A stretch of DNA of 64,000 nt from Bacillota bacterium (GCA_023398105.1 JAEWST010000118.1:25779-89778), one strand, 5' to 3'. Shown: positions 25,773 through 34,898, counted from the first letter of the stretch. A program made the numbers and translations. Notes: a model not told the origin generated them from the sequence alone.

Positions 25773-26957
25773 ATGAAATACAACTTTGATGAAATAATTG
25801 ACAGAAAAGCTACTTATGCGGAAAAGTATACAAAGCTCGAAGAATTATATGGAGCTTCAGATGTTATACCACTATGGGTTGCAGATATGGATTTTAAAGT
25901 AGCTCAGCCTATCATAGATGCTATGAAAGAGAGAATAGAAAATGGTATATTTGGATATACAACAAGACCAGCTTCATATTTTGATGATGTATGTGAATTT
26001 CAAAAGAGAAGAAAAAACTGGAATATAGATAAAAAGTTAATGAGCCTTAGTTTGGGAGTTATGCCATCAATATGTATGATTATTAAAGAACTCACCAATC
26101 CAGAGGACAAGATAATCATTCAAACACCTGTATATCGTCCTTTTTATAGTGCGGCCAAGCAAGCCTCTAGAGAGCTTCTAGAAAGTCCTTTAAAGGAAGT
26201 TGACGGCAGGTACTGTATGAATTATGAGGACTTAGAAGAAAAAGCAAAACAGGGGGCAAAATATTTGATTCTGTGCAGTCCGCATAACCCTGTAGGAAGG
26301 GTATGGTCATTTGATGAACTAAAGAAGCTTGGAGATATTTGTCTTAGATATGGTATAACAGTAATTTCAGATGAAATTCATTCTGATTTGATTTTATGGG
26401 AAAATAAGCATACTCCATTTGCTTCAATATCAGAAGAGCTTAGAGGTATAACAATAACCTGTATATCTGCTACTAAAACCTTTAATTTAGCTGGGCTTCA
26501 GTCATCAATTGTTGTTTTTCCAAATGAAGGGCTCAAACAGGAATTTGAGCAAAAGTGGGATAAGCTTCATGTGGAAGGTAATAATTGTATCAGCATTGCT
26601 GGTACTCAGGCGGCCTTTAAGTATGGAGAGGAGTGGCTGGAGCAGCTAATAGAATATATTGAGGGGAATGTAAATTTTGTTAAGGACTATTTTGACCAGT
26701 ATATTCCCAAAATAAGAATAGCTCGCCCAGAAGGAACCTATCTTATGTGGCTTGATTGCAGGAAATTAGGTTTGAATGGTGAACAGCTCAATAAGTTAAT
26801 GACTTTAAAAGCGGGCGTGGCAATGAGTTCAGGCACATACTTTGGATTAAATGGGGAAGGCTTTATGAGAATGAATGTGGCATGTCCTAGAGCGATACTT
26901 GAAAAAGCACTTAGACAGATAAGGGCTGCTGTGGAGCAAGTTGAGGTTATTAAGTAA
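25773..26957 (+). CDS. patB: PatB/MalY-type PLP-dependent C-S lyase
   Basis: 394-residue fold-type I aminotransferase-family enzyme of the cystathionine beta-lyase group, which cleaves cystathionine or cysteine-type C-S bonds. It shows the N-terminal PLWVADMDF motif, CSPHNPVGRVW, SDEIHSDL and the PLP lysine at residue 235 (SATKTFNLAGLQ). The C-terminal part ends with EGFMRMNVACPR. AAGGAGAG lies before the ATG. It is monocistronic and preceded by a folded leader candidate, so it may respond to sulfur or amino-acid supply; that is inference. Confidence 0.9.
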   Translation: MKYNFDEIIDRKATYAEKYTKLEELYGASDVIPLWVADMDFKVAQPIIDAMKERIENGIFGYTTRPASYFDDVCEFQKRRKNWNIDKKLMSLSLGVMPSICMIIKELTNPEDKIIIQTPVYRPFYSAAKQASRELLESPLKEVDGRYCMNYEDLEEKAKQGAKYLILCSPHNPVGRVWSFDELKKLGDICLRYGITVISDEIHSDLILWENKHTPFASISEELRGITITCISATKTFNLAGLQSSIVVFPNEGLKQEFEQKWDKLHVEGNNCISIAGTQAAFKYGEEWLEQLIEYIEGNVNFVKDYFDQYIPKIRIARPEGTYLMWLDCRKLGLNGEQLNKLMTLKAGVAMSSGTYFGLNGEGFMRMNVACPRAILEKALRQIRAAVEQVEVIK

Positions 26958-27116
26958 TACTATAGTTTAAATCTCTTTGTTTCTAGTTGGTATTGTTGAA
27001 AAAATACTTTATTTCTAAGAAAATCTAATTTGAGTTCTCGTAGCTCATAAAGGACATCTCCTTAAGTTGACGACATTGCCTGCTATGCGGGTGTGCGACA
27101 GAAGTTATACAAAAAA

Positions 27117-27204
27117 ATCACCTTTCCCATTAAAATAGAGTTGTTCAAGCTACTATATTAACGAGAGGAAAGGTGATTTTAATGGCAAATAAGGAATCTA
27201 AGTG
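27117..27204 (+). repeat. Inverted repeat with possible insertion-element remnant
   Basis: AATCACCTTTCC at 27117-27128 is the inverted copy of GGAAAGGTGATT at 27168-27179, 39 bases apart. It is followed at once by ATGGCAAATAAGG, a start that stops after seven codons. This looks like the left edge and truncated ORF start of a lost insertion element, but it may simply be a hairpin. Confidence 0.35.
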
Positions 27205-27282
27205 ACATTTGACTTATGTGGATTTTAAAAGTTATTCTTTTAAAGACTTTAGCCTCAATTCAAAACTATATTCTTACTCAGT

Positions 27283-27560
27283 AATACCTCAACTTTCCCA
27301 CCAAAAAAATCTATCGGTGTTCAAACTTATCAATGGTTTGTTGCCGAAATAGTTGCTTGAATTAGTAATGGCTTATCTCAGCATTTTAGCTGTCGCACAC
27401 ATTCACCATCCATGGTTCATAGTGTGCTAAAACCGACATCGTGTAGGTTTTCCAGCAAAAAAACTTCGATTTGCCAACTAATTCATGCAATTATTTCTAA
27501 CCCAACGTTCCATTGATAAGTTTAACACCTGCGATTTTTAACTGGGAAAGTTGAGGTAAT
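27283..27560 (+). mobile_element. MITE-like element of the CAACTTTCCC family, about 278 bp
   Basis: The left arm AATACCTCAACTTTCCCA continues through ATCGGTGTTCAAACTTATC and AATGGTTTGTTGCCG. The right arm is the inverted equivalent, ending TGGGAAAGTTGAGGTAAT. The two imperfect inverted arms are about 75 bp each around a non-coding centre. Best long member of the family. It ends nine bases from the cyclophilin stop codon. Confidence 0.7.
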
Positions 27561-27569
27561 AAATAAAAA

Positions 27570-28181
27570 TTACTTGCTAAGTACTGTGATAGTTTTGATT
27601 TTTACAGTTTCAGTTGGAACAGAAAGCTCACCATTGAACTGATTAGCTTTAACTGGAGTGTCTGCAATTTTATCAAGCACATCTTCGCCGCTAGTAAGCT
27701 TTCCAAATGCTGCATACTGACCATCTAAACCTTCATTGTCTGCGTGCATAATAAAGAATTGGCTTGATGCCGAATTAGGGTCTTGGCTTCTAGCCATTGA
27801 AATAACGCCTCTAGTATGTTTAAGTGTATTCTGTTCAAATCCATTACTACTGAATTCACCCTTTATGTCTTTTTCTGAACCACCTGTTCCATCACCTTTA
27901 GGGTCGCCGCCTTGTATCATAAACCCTTTGTAAATTCTATGGAAAGTCAAACCATCATAAAATCCTGATTCTGCCAAGCTGACGAAATTATTAACAGTTT
28001 CAGGAGCATATTCTGGATACAGTTCAAGAACCATCTTATCACCGTTTTCCATTTCAATTTGTACTTGAGGTTTACCTGTAGATTCAGGTGTGCTTGACTT
28101 TGAACAGCTAGTTACAAATGATACTGAGCAAATTACAGCTAATAAAAGAGCAGTTGTCTTTTTACAAATAGATTTAAACAT
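27570..28181 (-). CDS. Cyclophilin-type peptidyl-prolyl isomerase lipoprotein
   Basis: 203 residues. The N-terminal signal peptide ends SFVTSC with a probable lipidated Cys at 26, followed by a Ser/Thr/Pro linker. The cyclophilin fold (about 38-200) keeps FHRIYKGFMIQGGDPKGDGTGG, SMARSQDPNSASSQFF and LDGQYAAFGKL, including the catalytic Arg and the substrate-binding QFF. It is expected outside the membrane as a protein-folding helper. It is transcribed on the minus strand and has GGAGGC-type sequence before the ATG. It is isolated, between repeat elements and tRNA-fMet. Confidence 0.92.
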   Translation of the reverse strand: MFKSICKKTTALLLAVICSVSFVTSCSKSSTPESTGKPQVQIEMENGDKMVLELYPEYAPETVNNFVSLAESGFYDGLTFHRIYKGFMIQGGDPKGDGTGGSEKDIKGEFSSNGFEQNTLKHTRGVISMARSQDPNSASSQFFIMHADNEGLDGQYAAFGKLTSGEDVLDKIADTPVKANQFNGELSVPTETVKIKTITVLSK

Positions 28182-28767
28182 ATTATTTCAGCCTCCGTTT
28201 TTATTAAATAAATTATATTTTTCGTAATAAGCAAATTATTAATGCTTATTACAAGTAACTAAAATATTCCTGTGATTATAATACATTATAATAAGGAAAA
28301 GGTCTAGAATTTTGATAAAAATAGTATCATTTGAACTACTGTGGAATAATAGTTAATGAGTTCAGCGTAAATTATATAAAAACATATAATTAGTTTTTTG
28401 CTGATAATAAGATATAGTATAAGTTAGTAATGCTGTTTTATTATTATTTGAAGTATCAGCATCTAGAATAACGAATGTCTTTGAAACTATAATAATATAA
28501 AATAATTTTTGTATTAATCTAGGTATGAATGAATACTAAAGAATAGGTAAGATTAAATATTGATGTGAATATTATCTTAATTGAGATTGATATTATTATT
28601 TAATAAAAAGGTTTCAAAAATATTTCAAAAATATTTTTATAATTTTTATAAAAAAAGCTTGCATTATTAAAAGTTCTGTGTTAAATTATAGTAGTTGTCG
28701 GCGAGAACAAACAATGAATAAAAGTTAAAACGTCGCATATAATAATGAAGTAGTAAAATTCATATAT
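28182..28767 (+). other. Cyclophilin-tRNA-fMet divergent intergenic region
   Basis: About 585 AT-rich bases with no gene. TTGCAT at 28659, 17 bases, TAAATT at 28682 and a TATAAT at 28738 are candidate promoter parts for the initiator tRNA; I cannot choose between them. Confidence 0.4.
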
Positions 28768-28843
<76 letters not shown>

Positions 28844-28846
28844 TTA

Positions 28847-28893
28847 AACTAAAGTCTTTTAGGAAAAAACCTAAAAGGCTTTAGTTGCGTTTT
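28847..28893 (+). terminator. Terminator after tRNA-fMet
   Basis: AACTAAAG(T)CTTTTAGG pairs with CCTAAAAGGCTTTAGTT around an A-rich loop, then GCGTTTT. Confidence 0.8.
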
Positions 28894-28925
28894 GGACACA
28901 TTTTACACTAGATTGCAAATATATA

Positions 28926-29070
28926 GACAAAGTCAATTACTATTGGCTAAAGCCTCCTAGAAGTCATAAAACAAGTTCAAACCCCAATTGTGTTAAAAGC
29001 ATAATTTACCTAATAACCGATAGTTTATCGGGCGAAGGCTTTGAAAGAAGACAAAGTCAAAGATAATTAC
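28926..29070 (-). repeat. GTCAATTAC-family repeat, inverted copy
   Basis: Read on the minus strand it carries the family core (GCTTTTAACACAATTGGGGT, then TTGTTTTATGACTTCTAGG). Its ends are AAGTCAATTAC at 28932-28942 and a related AAGTCAAAGATAATTAC at 29053-29069. Compare 5937-6090. Confidence 0.6.
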
Positions 29071-29265
29071 ATAGTATTTATTGCGTCTAATCAAATAGAA
29101 AAATTGTTTATTGATAGATTGCGATTAATTCTTGTACCATGGACATTTAAAGAACCTCAATATTTTATATCGAGTAAACAGTTATTGTTCTTGCATACTC
29201 TCGTAAAAAATGAATTTCCAAGTGCAGATGATATATTGAGGACTTGTTTTTGCTATAATAAATAA
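29041..29265 (+). CDS. Doubtful 74-codon ORF
   Basis: Open from a TTG at 29041 inside a repeat element, without a clear ribosome binding site. The later part (FIDRLRLILVPWTFKEPQYF) has protein-like composition, so it could be the end of a decayed gene. I do not recognise it. Confidence 0.2.
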   Translation: MKEDKVKDNYIVFIASNQIEKLFIDRLRLILVPWTFKEPQYFISSKQLLFLHTLVKNEFPSADDILRTCFCYNK

Positions 29266-29446
29266 TATTTTTATTAAGATTTAGTAAAAAGGTAAAAAAT
29301 AAAAATTATGGGAAAATACATAATAAAAATATTATTAATAATTAGAGTTGTTAGAATAGCATCCTATTTTACTTATATAGTGTATAACAATTTAATACAA
29401 AGGGACTAACGATAGGGAGATGGATGTATACTGTCTCCTTATTGTT

Positions 29447-29512
29447 TTATAACGAGGCAAGAAAATGTCCCCCATCTCTATAAGTGGCGGGTACCACTTT
29501 GGTTACCAGGCG
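29447..29512 (+). repeat. TTATAACG-family MITE fragment
   Basis: Left terminus TTATAACGAGGCAAGAAAA and most of the first hairpin (CCATCTCTATAAGTGG), then lost after GGTTACCAGGCG. Right half absent. Confidence 0.7.
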
Positions 29513-29754
29513 TGGTATAATTACATGTCTTATACTTTTATCTGAAAACAACCAATATATTTTCAATATTTATTTTCATTAAAGCCCCCAAATCTAGTCT
29601 CTTGTTTATATTTTATGATTCTACCATATATGATACAATACACTTATAGGGAGTAATATAGCTTTTTTAATTATATAAATACAATATGTTACCCAACATA
29701 TGTATTATGAAAGGAGGCTATTTGTAATAATTAAGTCAGCTTAATAAAATTACG

Positions 29755-29865
29755 TCTCAAAAGCCTTCGCCTGATAAGTTATCGGGTTTTAGGCTAATTA
29801 TGCTTTTAACGCAGATTGGGTTTGAAATTGTTTTTATGACCTTTTAGAAGGAGGCTATCTCGAAT
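29755..29865 (+). repeat. GTCAATTAC-family repeat core
   Basis: AAAAGCCTTCGCCTGATAAG, then TTTTAGGCTAATTATGC, TTTTAACGCAGATTGGG and TTTTTATGACC match the core of copies at 5937 and 28926. With the MITE fragment before it, it accounts for much of the gene-free stretch 29266-30065. Confidence 0.6.
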
Positions 29866-30020
29866 ATAAAGTTTGTGCCAACGTGGTGCGTATTGAGCTT
29901 TTTAGCCGATATTAATTGATTTTTAGCTCAAAGCATAATTTCTGTTATACTTTCACTTAATTTATACCACTATCTTAACCAATTTCTAAATAAATTCTAG
30001 AATAACTAATTATGCCTGCA

Positions 30021-30064
30021 ACAAATTTGGGGGAAATGAAAAAACAAATTTTGGGGGAATGAAA
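30021..30064 (+). repeat. Tandem duplication of the esterase ribosome-binding region
   Basis: ACAAATTTGGGGGAAATGAAA is followed directly by a second near copy ending at the true start. The first copy contains an ATG (30036) opening an eight-codon ORF that stops at 30060-30062, just before the real start at 30066. Confidence 0.7.
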
Positions 30065-30065
30065 A

Positions 30066-31505
30066 ATGTTCAATTTAAGAAAAAAATTAGTATCTTTTTT
30101 TATTGTACTAAGCCTTTGCTTAAGTGTTTGTAATGTTGGCAGTTTTGCTGGCGTTGCAACTGCTGCTACAACACAGGCTGGCGCAGTAGTTTATGGGGAT
30201 TGCAATAATGACGGTAATATTGACGCATTAGATTTTGCACTTTTTAAACAGTACTTAATTAATCCAGGACAGGCTTATAATGAAGCAATGGATTTAAATC
30301 TTGACAAAGCAATAGATGCAGTTGACTTTGCTATTATGAAGAAGTATCTATTGGGCATAATAGACAAGCTACCAGAGGGAGATATTCCAGTAGTAGTAAA
30401 TGAATGGGTTGGCACATGGGGAACTTCACCGCAGCTGACTGAACAAAACAATATGCCGCCAAGTCCTGGGTTGTCAAATAACACACTCAGACAGGTTGTA
30501 CGTGTTACTATAGGTGGAAATCAGGTAAGATTAAAGTTTTCAAATCAATATGGGAATTCTCCTGTTGTAATGAATTCAGTACATTTAGCTGTATCAGCAG
30601 GCGGAAGCTCAATTCAATCAGGTACAGATAAAGTATTAAAATTTGCTGGTAAGGAAGCGGTAACAATTGCTGCTGGCAAAACAGTTACTTCCGATACGCT
30701 TGACTTCAATTTAACTAAACTTACTAATATGGTTATTACAATATACTTTGGAAGTGTTCCATCTGCATTGACAGGTCATCCTGGTTCAAGAACAACATCT
30801 TACATTCAAACAGGTAATGCTGTTACTAGTGCAAGTATGAATTCAGCTGTAAAAACTGAACACTGGTATATTATTACTGGAATAGATGTATTTACAGAGG
30901 ATAAATATGACTCTGTTGCAATTTTGGGTGATTCAATTACAGATGGAAGAGGTTCAACTACAGATGGTAATAATAGATGGGCAGATATTTTTGCTACCCG
31001 CTTATTAGAAAACCCTGCAACATCAAATGTTTCAGTGCTTAATATGGGTGTGGGCGGAAATAATATATTGTCAGGTGGTTTAGGACCAACAGCACTTACA
31101 AGATTTGAACGTGATATTTTGGAACAGAGCGGTGTTAAATATGCAATAATATTTGAGGGTGTTAATGATATTGGCTCAGGTGCATCTTCAGCAAACATAA
31201 TAAATGCTTATAAGCAGTTTATTACAAAAGCTCGTGCAAAGAATATCCGTATATATGGAGCTACGATTACACCAATTGGCGGTTCACAATATGCAGGTGG
31301 TGAAAGAGTAAGAACCGAAGTAAACAATTGGATAAGAACAAGCGGTCAATTTGATGCAGTAATAGATTTTGATGCTGCAGTAAGAAATCCAAACAATCAA
31401 ACTATGCTTTTAGGTACTTATGACAGTGGGGATCATTTACATCTTAGCCCTGCTGGATATAAGAAAATGGCAGAAGTTGTAGATCTAAGCCTGTTTACAA
31501 AATAA
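30066..31505 (+). CDS. Cellulosomal GDSL/SGNH esterase with N-terminal dockerin
   Basis: 479-residue secreted enzyme. Signal peptide 1-34. The type I dockerin at about 42-100 has two calcium-binding repeats (DCNNDGNIDALD at 45-56; DLNLDKAIDAVD at 76-87), each followed by a helix (FALFKQYLI; FAIMKKYLLG). It should bind a cohesin on the scaffoldin. A linker and a beta-sandwich-like region (about 113-275) come next, then an SGNH hydrolase domain: ILGDSITDGRG with nucleophile Ser290, a GGNN block, GVNDIG, and DHLHLSP with the catalytic Asp/His. It probably deacylates plant polysaccharides. The dockerin is N-terminal, whereas it is C-terminal in most cellulosomal enzymes. Confidence 0.93.
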   Translation: MFNLRKKLVSFFIVLSLCLSVCNVGSFAGVATAATTQAGAVVYGDCNNDGNIDALDFALFKQYLINPGQAYNEAMDLNLDKAIDAVDFAIMKKYLLGIIDKLPEGDIPVVVNEWVGTWGTSPQLTEQNNMPPSPGLSNNTLRQVVRVTIGGNQVRLKFSNQYGNSPVVMNSVHLAVSAGGSSIQSGTDKVLKFAGKEAVTIAAGKTVTSDTLDFNLTKLTNMVITIYFGSVPSALTGHPGSRTTSYIQTGNAVTSASMNSAVKTEHWYIITGIDVFTEDKYDSVAILGDSITDGRGSTTDGNNRWADIFATRLLENPATSNVSVLNMGVGGNNILSGGLGPTALTRFERDILEQSGVKYAIIFEGVNDIGSGASSANIINAYKQFITKARAKNIRIYGATITPIGGSQYAGGERVRTEVNNWIRTSGQFDAVIDFDAAVRNPNNQTMLLGTYDSGDHLHLSPAGYKKMAEVVDLSLFTK

Positions 31506-31548
31506 AGTATAGTAGTCTTAAGAATAAATTATACTTGTTTTTTATAAA

Positions 31549-31582
31549 AAAACCCTTGAAGCATAGTGCTTTGAGGGTTTTT
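31549..31582 (+). terminator. Terminator after the dockerin esterase
   Basis: AAACCCTTGAAGC pairs with GCTTTGAGGGTTT, then TTT. The remaining gap to 31912 holds only the repeat listed next. Confidence 0.85.
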
Positions 31583-31725
31583 GAATGTAAGTATGAATTG
31601 TTTTTATTACCGCTTATCTGCTAAGAACTTTACATATAACTACTCATAGTATTAAACAGTGCTAAGAAGCTTCGTCCAAACCTGCGGCTTCGGCTGGTAA
31701 AATGTGATTCTTTGTAAAAATTAAT

Positions 31726-31875
31726 TAATTCAACTTTCCCAGTTAAAAATCGTAGGTGTTAAAGCTTATCAAATGAATAGTAAAATTATTGCTTAAAATA
31801 AGTTAGTTTACTTGTCAACTAACCATTGATAATTCTACAGCACCAATAGATTTTTTATGTGCGAAGCTTGAGTAA
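31726..31875 (+). mobile_element. CAACTTTCCC-family MITE-like element, 150 bp
   Basis: Left arm AATTCAACTTTCCCAG, then AATCGTAGGTGTTAAAGC. Right arm CTAACCATTGATAATTC, then CCAATAGATTTTTTATG and terminal GCTTGAGTAA. Both ends are present, inverted and imperfect. Confidence 0.65.
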
Positions 31876-31912
31876 TATAATTCTAAATTTTTTAATGCTA
31901 ATAGCACATGTT

Positions 31913-32350
31913 TTATGTTACTTGGCGAAAACCAATTGGGAATTTTGGCTTTTCAGGATCTGGTCTTTTGGCTGATAGAAGTAGTATGCTTATCTGACTA
32001 ACGTGCTGAACTAATTGTACATGAGAGCCATCTGAGGTGTGTCCGCTGAAAATTATTAGACTTGGATCTGAAAAGCCTATGCTTTCTATACCAAACTGTA
32101 TTGTTTCTCCAAAACTAACAAGTCTTGCAACTACCTCATCTTCAGAATTTAGGTTTGAATCAAACTCCTTTATTTCTGTATAGAGCTTTTTGCAAAATTC
32201 ACTTGCAAAATTTTGTTGAGCAAGTATTGCATTTATATTTTTTTCAAAATCATACTTATCTGATGTAGTGGCTTTATCAGAAATGTGAAAATCTCTTAAT
32301 TGCTTGTTGCTTTTCATCATTGCTTTCGTCAAAGGATTGATAAATTTCAC
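31913..32350 (-). CDS. Conserved protein of unknown function (possibly DUF6173-like)
   Basis: 145-residue soluble protein without signal or membrane segments. Its C-terminal half (IQFGIESIGFSDPSLIIFSG, then DGSHVQLVQHVSQISILLL and PEKPKFPIGF) looks like a conserved family of unknown function that I associate, without certainty, with DUF6173. It starts at GTG with GGAGGT upstream. Monocistronic, between a repeat element and an unrelated secreted protein. Confidence 0.6.
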   Translation of the reverse strand: MKFINPLTKAMMKSNKQLRDFHISDKATTSDKYDFEKNINAILAQQNFASEFCKKLYTEIKEFDSNLNSEDEVVARLVSFGETIQFGIESIGFSDPSLIIFSGHTSDGSHVQLVQHVSQISILLLSAKRPDPEKPKFPIGFRQVT

Positions 32351-32752
32351 GTTCTATTACCTCCAGTCTTAATTATAAAATACACCGCCTTCATAAAACA
32401 TCATATGATTTGAATTTAGAATTTGGGAATATATGGTTTAAATTGAAACATAATGATTAGCAAAAAAGAGAGAAATTATATTAAGTATGTGGTATTATTT
32501 AAATAACAACAAGGAATTCAATAGCCTTTTATATCTATAGGTAACGATTTCAAAAGTATAGATATATTGATTAATGTTGAGCTAACTAAATCATATAACT
32601 AAAGAACTAATTCTTACAATTGTATTTTGTTGATTAGTATTAAATGCTAGAGATGGACATAGGGCTAGATAAGAAAAAACAATTAAAGGGGGTATCAATT
32701 CCATGTCAGTTTTTGTGTTTCTTTGTTTTAATTCCTTGACATGGATATAATT
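32351..32752 (+). other. Leader region with a 15-codon upstream ORF
   Basis: About 400 AT-rich bases. AAAGGGGG at 32686-32693 is the best ribosome binding site in the region. It serves an ATG at 32703 that opens a 15-codon hydrophobic ORF (MSVFVFLCFNSLTWI) ending at the TAA at 32748, two bases before the ATG of the next gene. Translation of the secreted protein may be coupled to this short ORF. No other gene seen. Confidence 0.45.
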
Positions 32753-34216
32753 ATGAAAAAAATCTCATTAGTAACGATTATTGCTCTTAGCTTGACAATT
32801 ATTTTTTCAACAGCTGTATTTGCTGCACAGCCGCAAATAACTGTAGTGGTAAATGATAGTAATCTTGTTTTTCCAGATGCACAGCCGTTTGTAGATGCCA
32901 AGGGACGAACACAAACTCCTGCAAAGTATATTGGTGAAGCGTTAGGAGCCACTGTCACCTGGAATGCGAGAGCCAAAAAAGCGGAATTTAGCTTTGGAGA
33001 TACAGATTTAGTAATATACATAGGAAAGAGTAGCTATGAATTAGATGGACAAACTAAGCAAATGGATACTACTGCCATAGTCAAGGATGGCAGAACATAT
33101 GTGCCTGCAAAGTATATAGCTGAAGCTTTCGGAGCTAGTGTTAAGTGGGATGGAGCAAATAAAACCGTCTATGTTAACAGGACATTAGCAGATCAGATAG
33201 AAGAAGGAAAAGATATTAAAAACGGAACAGTTATAAACAATTTTTCAGAGTTTCTTGAGGCTTTAAGAATAGCTTCAATTACTCTTCAACCAACAATAAA
33301 CTTAAAATGCAATAATTATGAGAATTCCGACTACAATTTTAAAGATTTTCATAATCTAGATCCAGAACTATTTATGGCGAAAAATGTAAATATAAGCTGG
33401 ATGGACTACAAAAGTGTAGCTGATTTAACAGTGACAGTTAATTATCCTCAAGTACATAAAATACAGCAATCAATGATTAATGATATAGCATTAACCAGAT
33501 TATCCACAGAGGATTATGAGGTTATTGGTAAAATTGAGGAAATAGTATCTGATATTATTAAAGAGGATATGACAGATTACGAGAAAGAACTAGCTATTCA
33601 CGATTATATAGTAAAGAATTATAAGTATGATTATGAAAACTATATCAATGATACTTTACCAGATGAGTCATACACTCCATATGGTCTGTTGATAAAGGGT
33701 ACAGGTGTATGTCAGGCTTATGCAGAAGTAACTAAGCTATTACTTAATAGGGTTGGAATAGAGTGTGATGTAGTTGTTGGAACATCAAGAGATGAGAATC
33801 ATGCTTGGAATATTGTAAAACTGGACGATGAATATTATATGCTTGATGTAACTTGGAATGACCCAACAACTGAAGAAGAGGGAGAAGAGGAATATGTATA
33901 TTATGACTATTTCAATTTGACTCAAGAGCAATTCTTAAAAGATCACAGCTGGGATACCAGTAAATGGCCTGTTGCAAATGGCACAAAGTATAATTATTTC
34001 GTATATAACAATTTAGTAGTCAATAATTATATGGAATTTCAGAATTTAGTAAAGAAGAGTTTGAGTGAAGGCAAAAAAGAAATTATTATGTATATATACG
34101 GTTATAATAAGGGAGCATTTGATTTGTACTTTATATTTAACTTTTGTGCTAAGAATAAAATTACTCATACTGATACAAATGAAGAAAATACAGTGTTCAG
34201 AATATCATTGAAATAA
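32753..34216 (+). CDS. Secreted transglutaminase-like protein with copper-amine-oxidase-type wall domain
   Basis: 487 residues. Signal peptide about 1-24. Two repeats of the copper amine oxidase N-terminal-type domain follow at about 30-145 (GRTQTPAKYIGEALGATVTW; GRTYVPAKYIAEAFGASVKW); in clostridia these are non-catalytic envelope modules. A transglutaminase-like core begins around 250 with an intact papain-type triad: Cys320 (GTGVCQAYAEVTKLL), His350 (NHAWNIVK) and Asp365 (MLDVTWNDP). It is probably an extracellular protease or crosslinking enzyme of unknown substrate. The start at 32753 has no good binding site of its own; see the upstream short ORF. Confidence 0.85.
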   Translation: MKKISLVTIIALSLTIIFSTAVFAAQPQITVVVNDSNLVFPDAQPFVDAKGRTQTPAKYIGEALGATVTWNARAKKAEFSFGDTDLVIYIGKSSYELDGQTKQMDTTAIVKDGRTYVPAKYIAEAFGASVKWDGANKTVYVNRTLADQIEEGKDIKNGTVINNFSEFLEALRIASITLQPTINLKCNNYENSDYNFKDFHNLDPELFMAKNVNISWMDYKSVADLTVTVNYPQVHKIQQSMINDIALTRLSTEDYEVIGKIEEIVSDIIKEDMTDYEKELAIHDYIVKNYKYDYENYINDTLPDESYTPYGLLIKGTGVCQAYAEVTKLLLNRVGIECDVVVGTSRDENHAWNIVKLDDEYYMLDVTWNDPTTEEEGEEEYVYYDYFNLTQEQFLKDHSWDTSKWPVANGTKYNYFVYNNLVVNNYMEFQNLVKKSLSEGKKEIIMYIYGYNKGAFDLYFIFNFCAKNKITHTDTNEENTVFRISLK

Positions 34217-34334
34217 TAAAAAACGAGACTTTGGAAAGTTGGTGTAAGCTCATAAAAATATGTAATTGTTAAGAATATTAGCTTCAATTAATAGAATAAT
34301 ATATTAATTGAAGCTAATTTATATGGAGGTTAGA

Positions 34335-34898
34335 ATGAAATTTGAAAGCCAACGACTTAAATACAGATATTTCACAGAGCAGGACTATTTGCTGTTTTGC
34401 TCGATATTTTCAAATGAACAGGTAATGAAGTATGCGTGGATAGATAAAATAGAAAATGAAGAGGAAATGAGAGGGCTTTTTAAGGATTTTCTTAATTATG
34501 ATGGAAGGCTCAATAAGAATAATTCTTATGGGTATGCTGTTTTTCTGAAGGAAGAGGATATATTTATTGGGTTTGCTGATATGGTTATTCAAAGCCTGAA
34601 TTCTTTTGGAGGATGTGGTGAAATAGGTTACTTTTTTCTTCCTCAGTACTGGGGTAAGGGCTATGCTACCGAGCTTGCTAATTCTCTTGTTGAAATTGGT
34701 TTTACAAGGCTAGGACTACATAAGATAAGTGCTAGGTGTAACTCTAATAATTTAAAATCAGAAAATATTATGAAAAAAGTTGGAATGACCAAAGAGGGTG
34801 AGCTAAAAAAGGTTAGATTCAAGAATGGCGAATGGGATGATGAAAACCACTATGGCATACTTATTGATGAATGGAAAACCATAAAAAATAAATTGTGA
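34335..34898 (+). CDS. GNAT acetyltransferase, RimJ/RimL type
   Basis: 187-residue N-acetyltransferase of the RimJ/RimL group that modifies protein N-termini or small amines. It has the N-terminal ESQRLKYRYFTEQDY, the acetyl-CoA loop YFFLPQYWGKGYATELANSL and the C-terminal RCNSNNLKSENIMKKVGMTKEG. The ATG at 34335 follows GGAGG by six bases; upstream in-frame starts are less likely. Substrate unknown. It stands alone after the transglutaminase-like gene. Confidence 0.88.
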   Translation: MKFESQRLKYRYFTEQDYLLFCSIFSNEQVMKYAWIDKIENEEEMRGLFKDFLNYDGRLNKNNSYGYAVFLKEEDIFIGFADMVIQSLNSFGGCGEIGYFFLPQYWGKGYATELANSLVEIGFTRLGLHKISARCNSNNLKSENIMKKVGMTKEGELKKVRFKNGEWDDENHYGILIDEWKTIKNKL

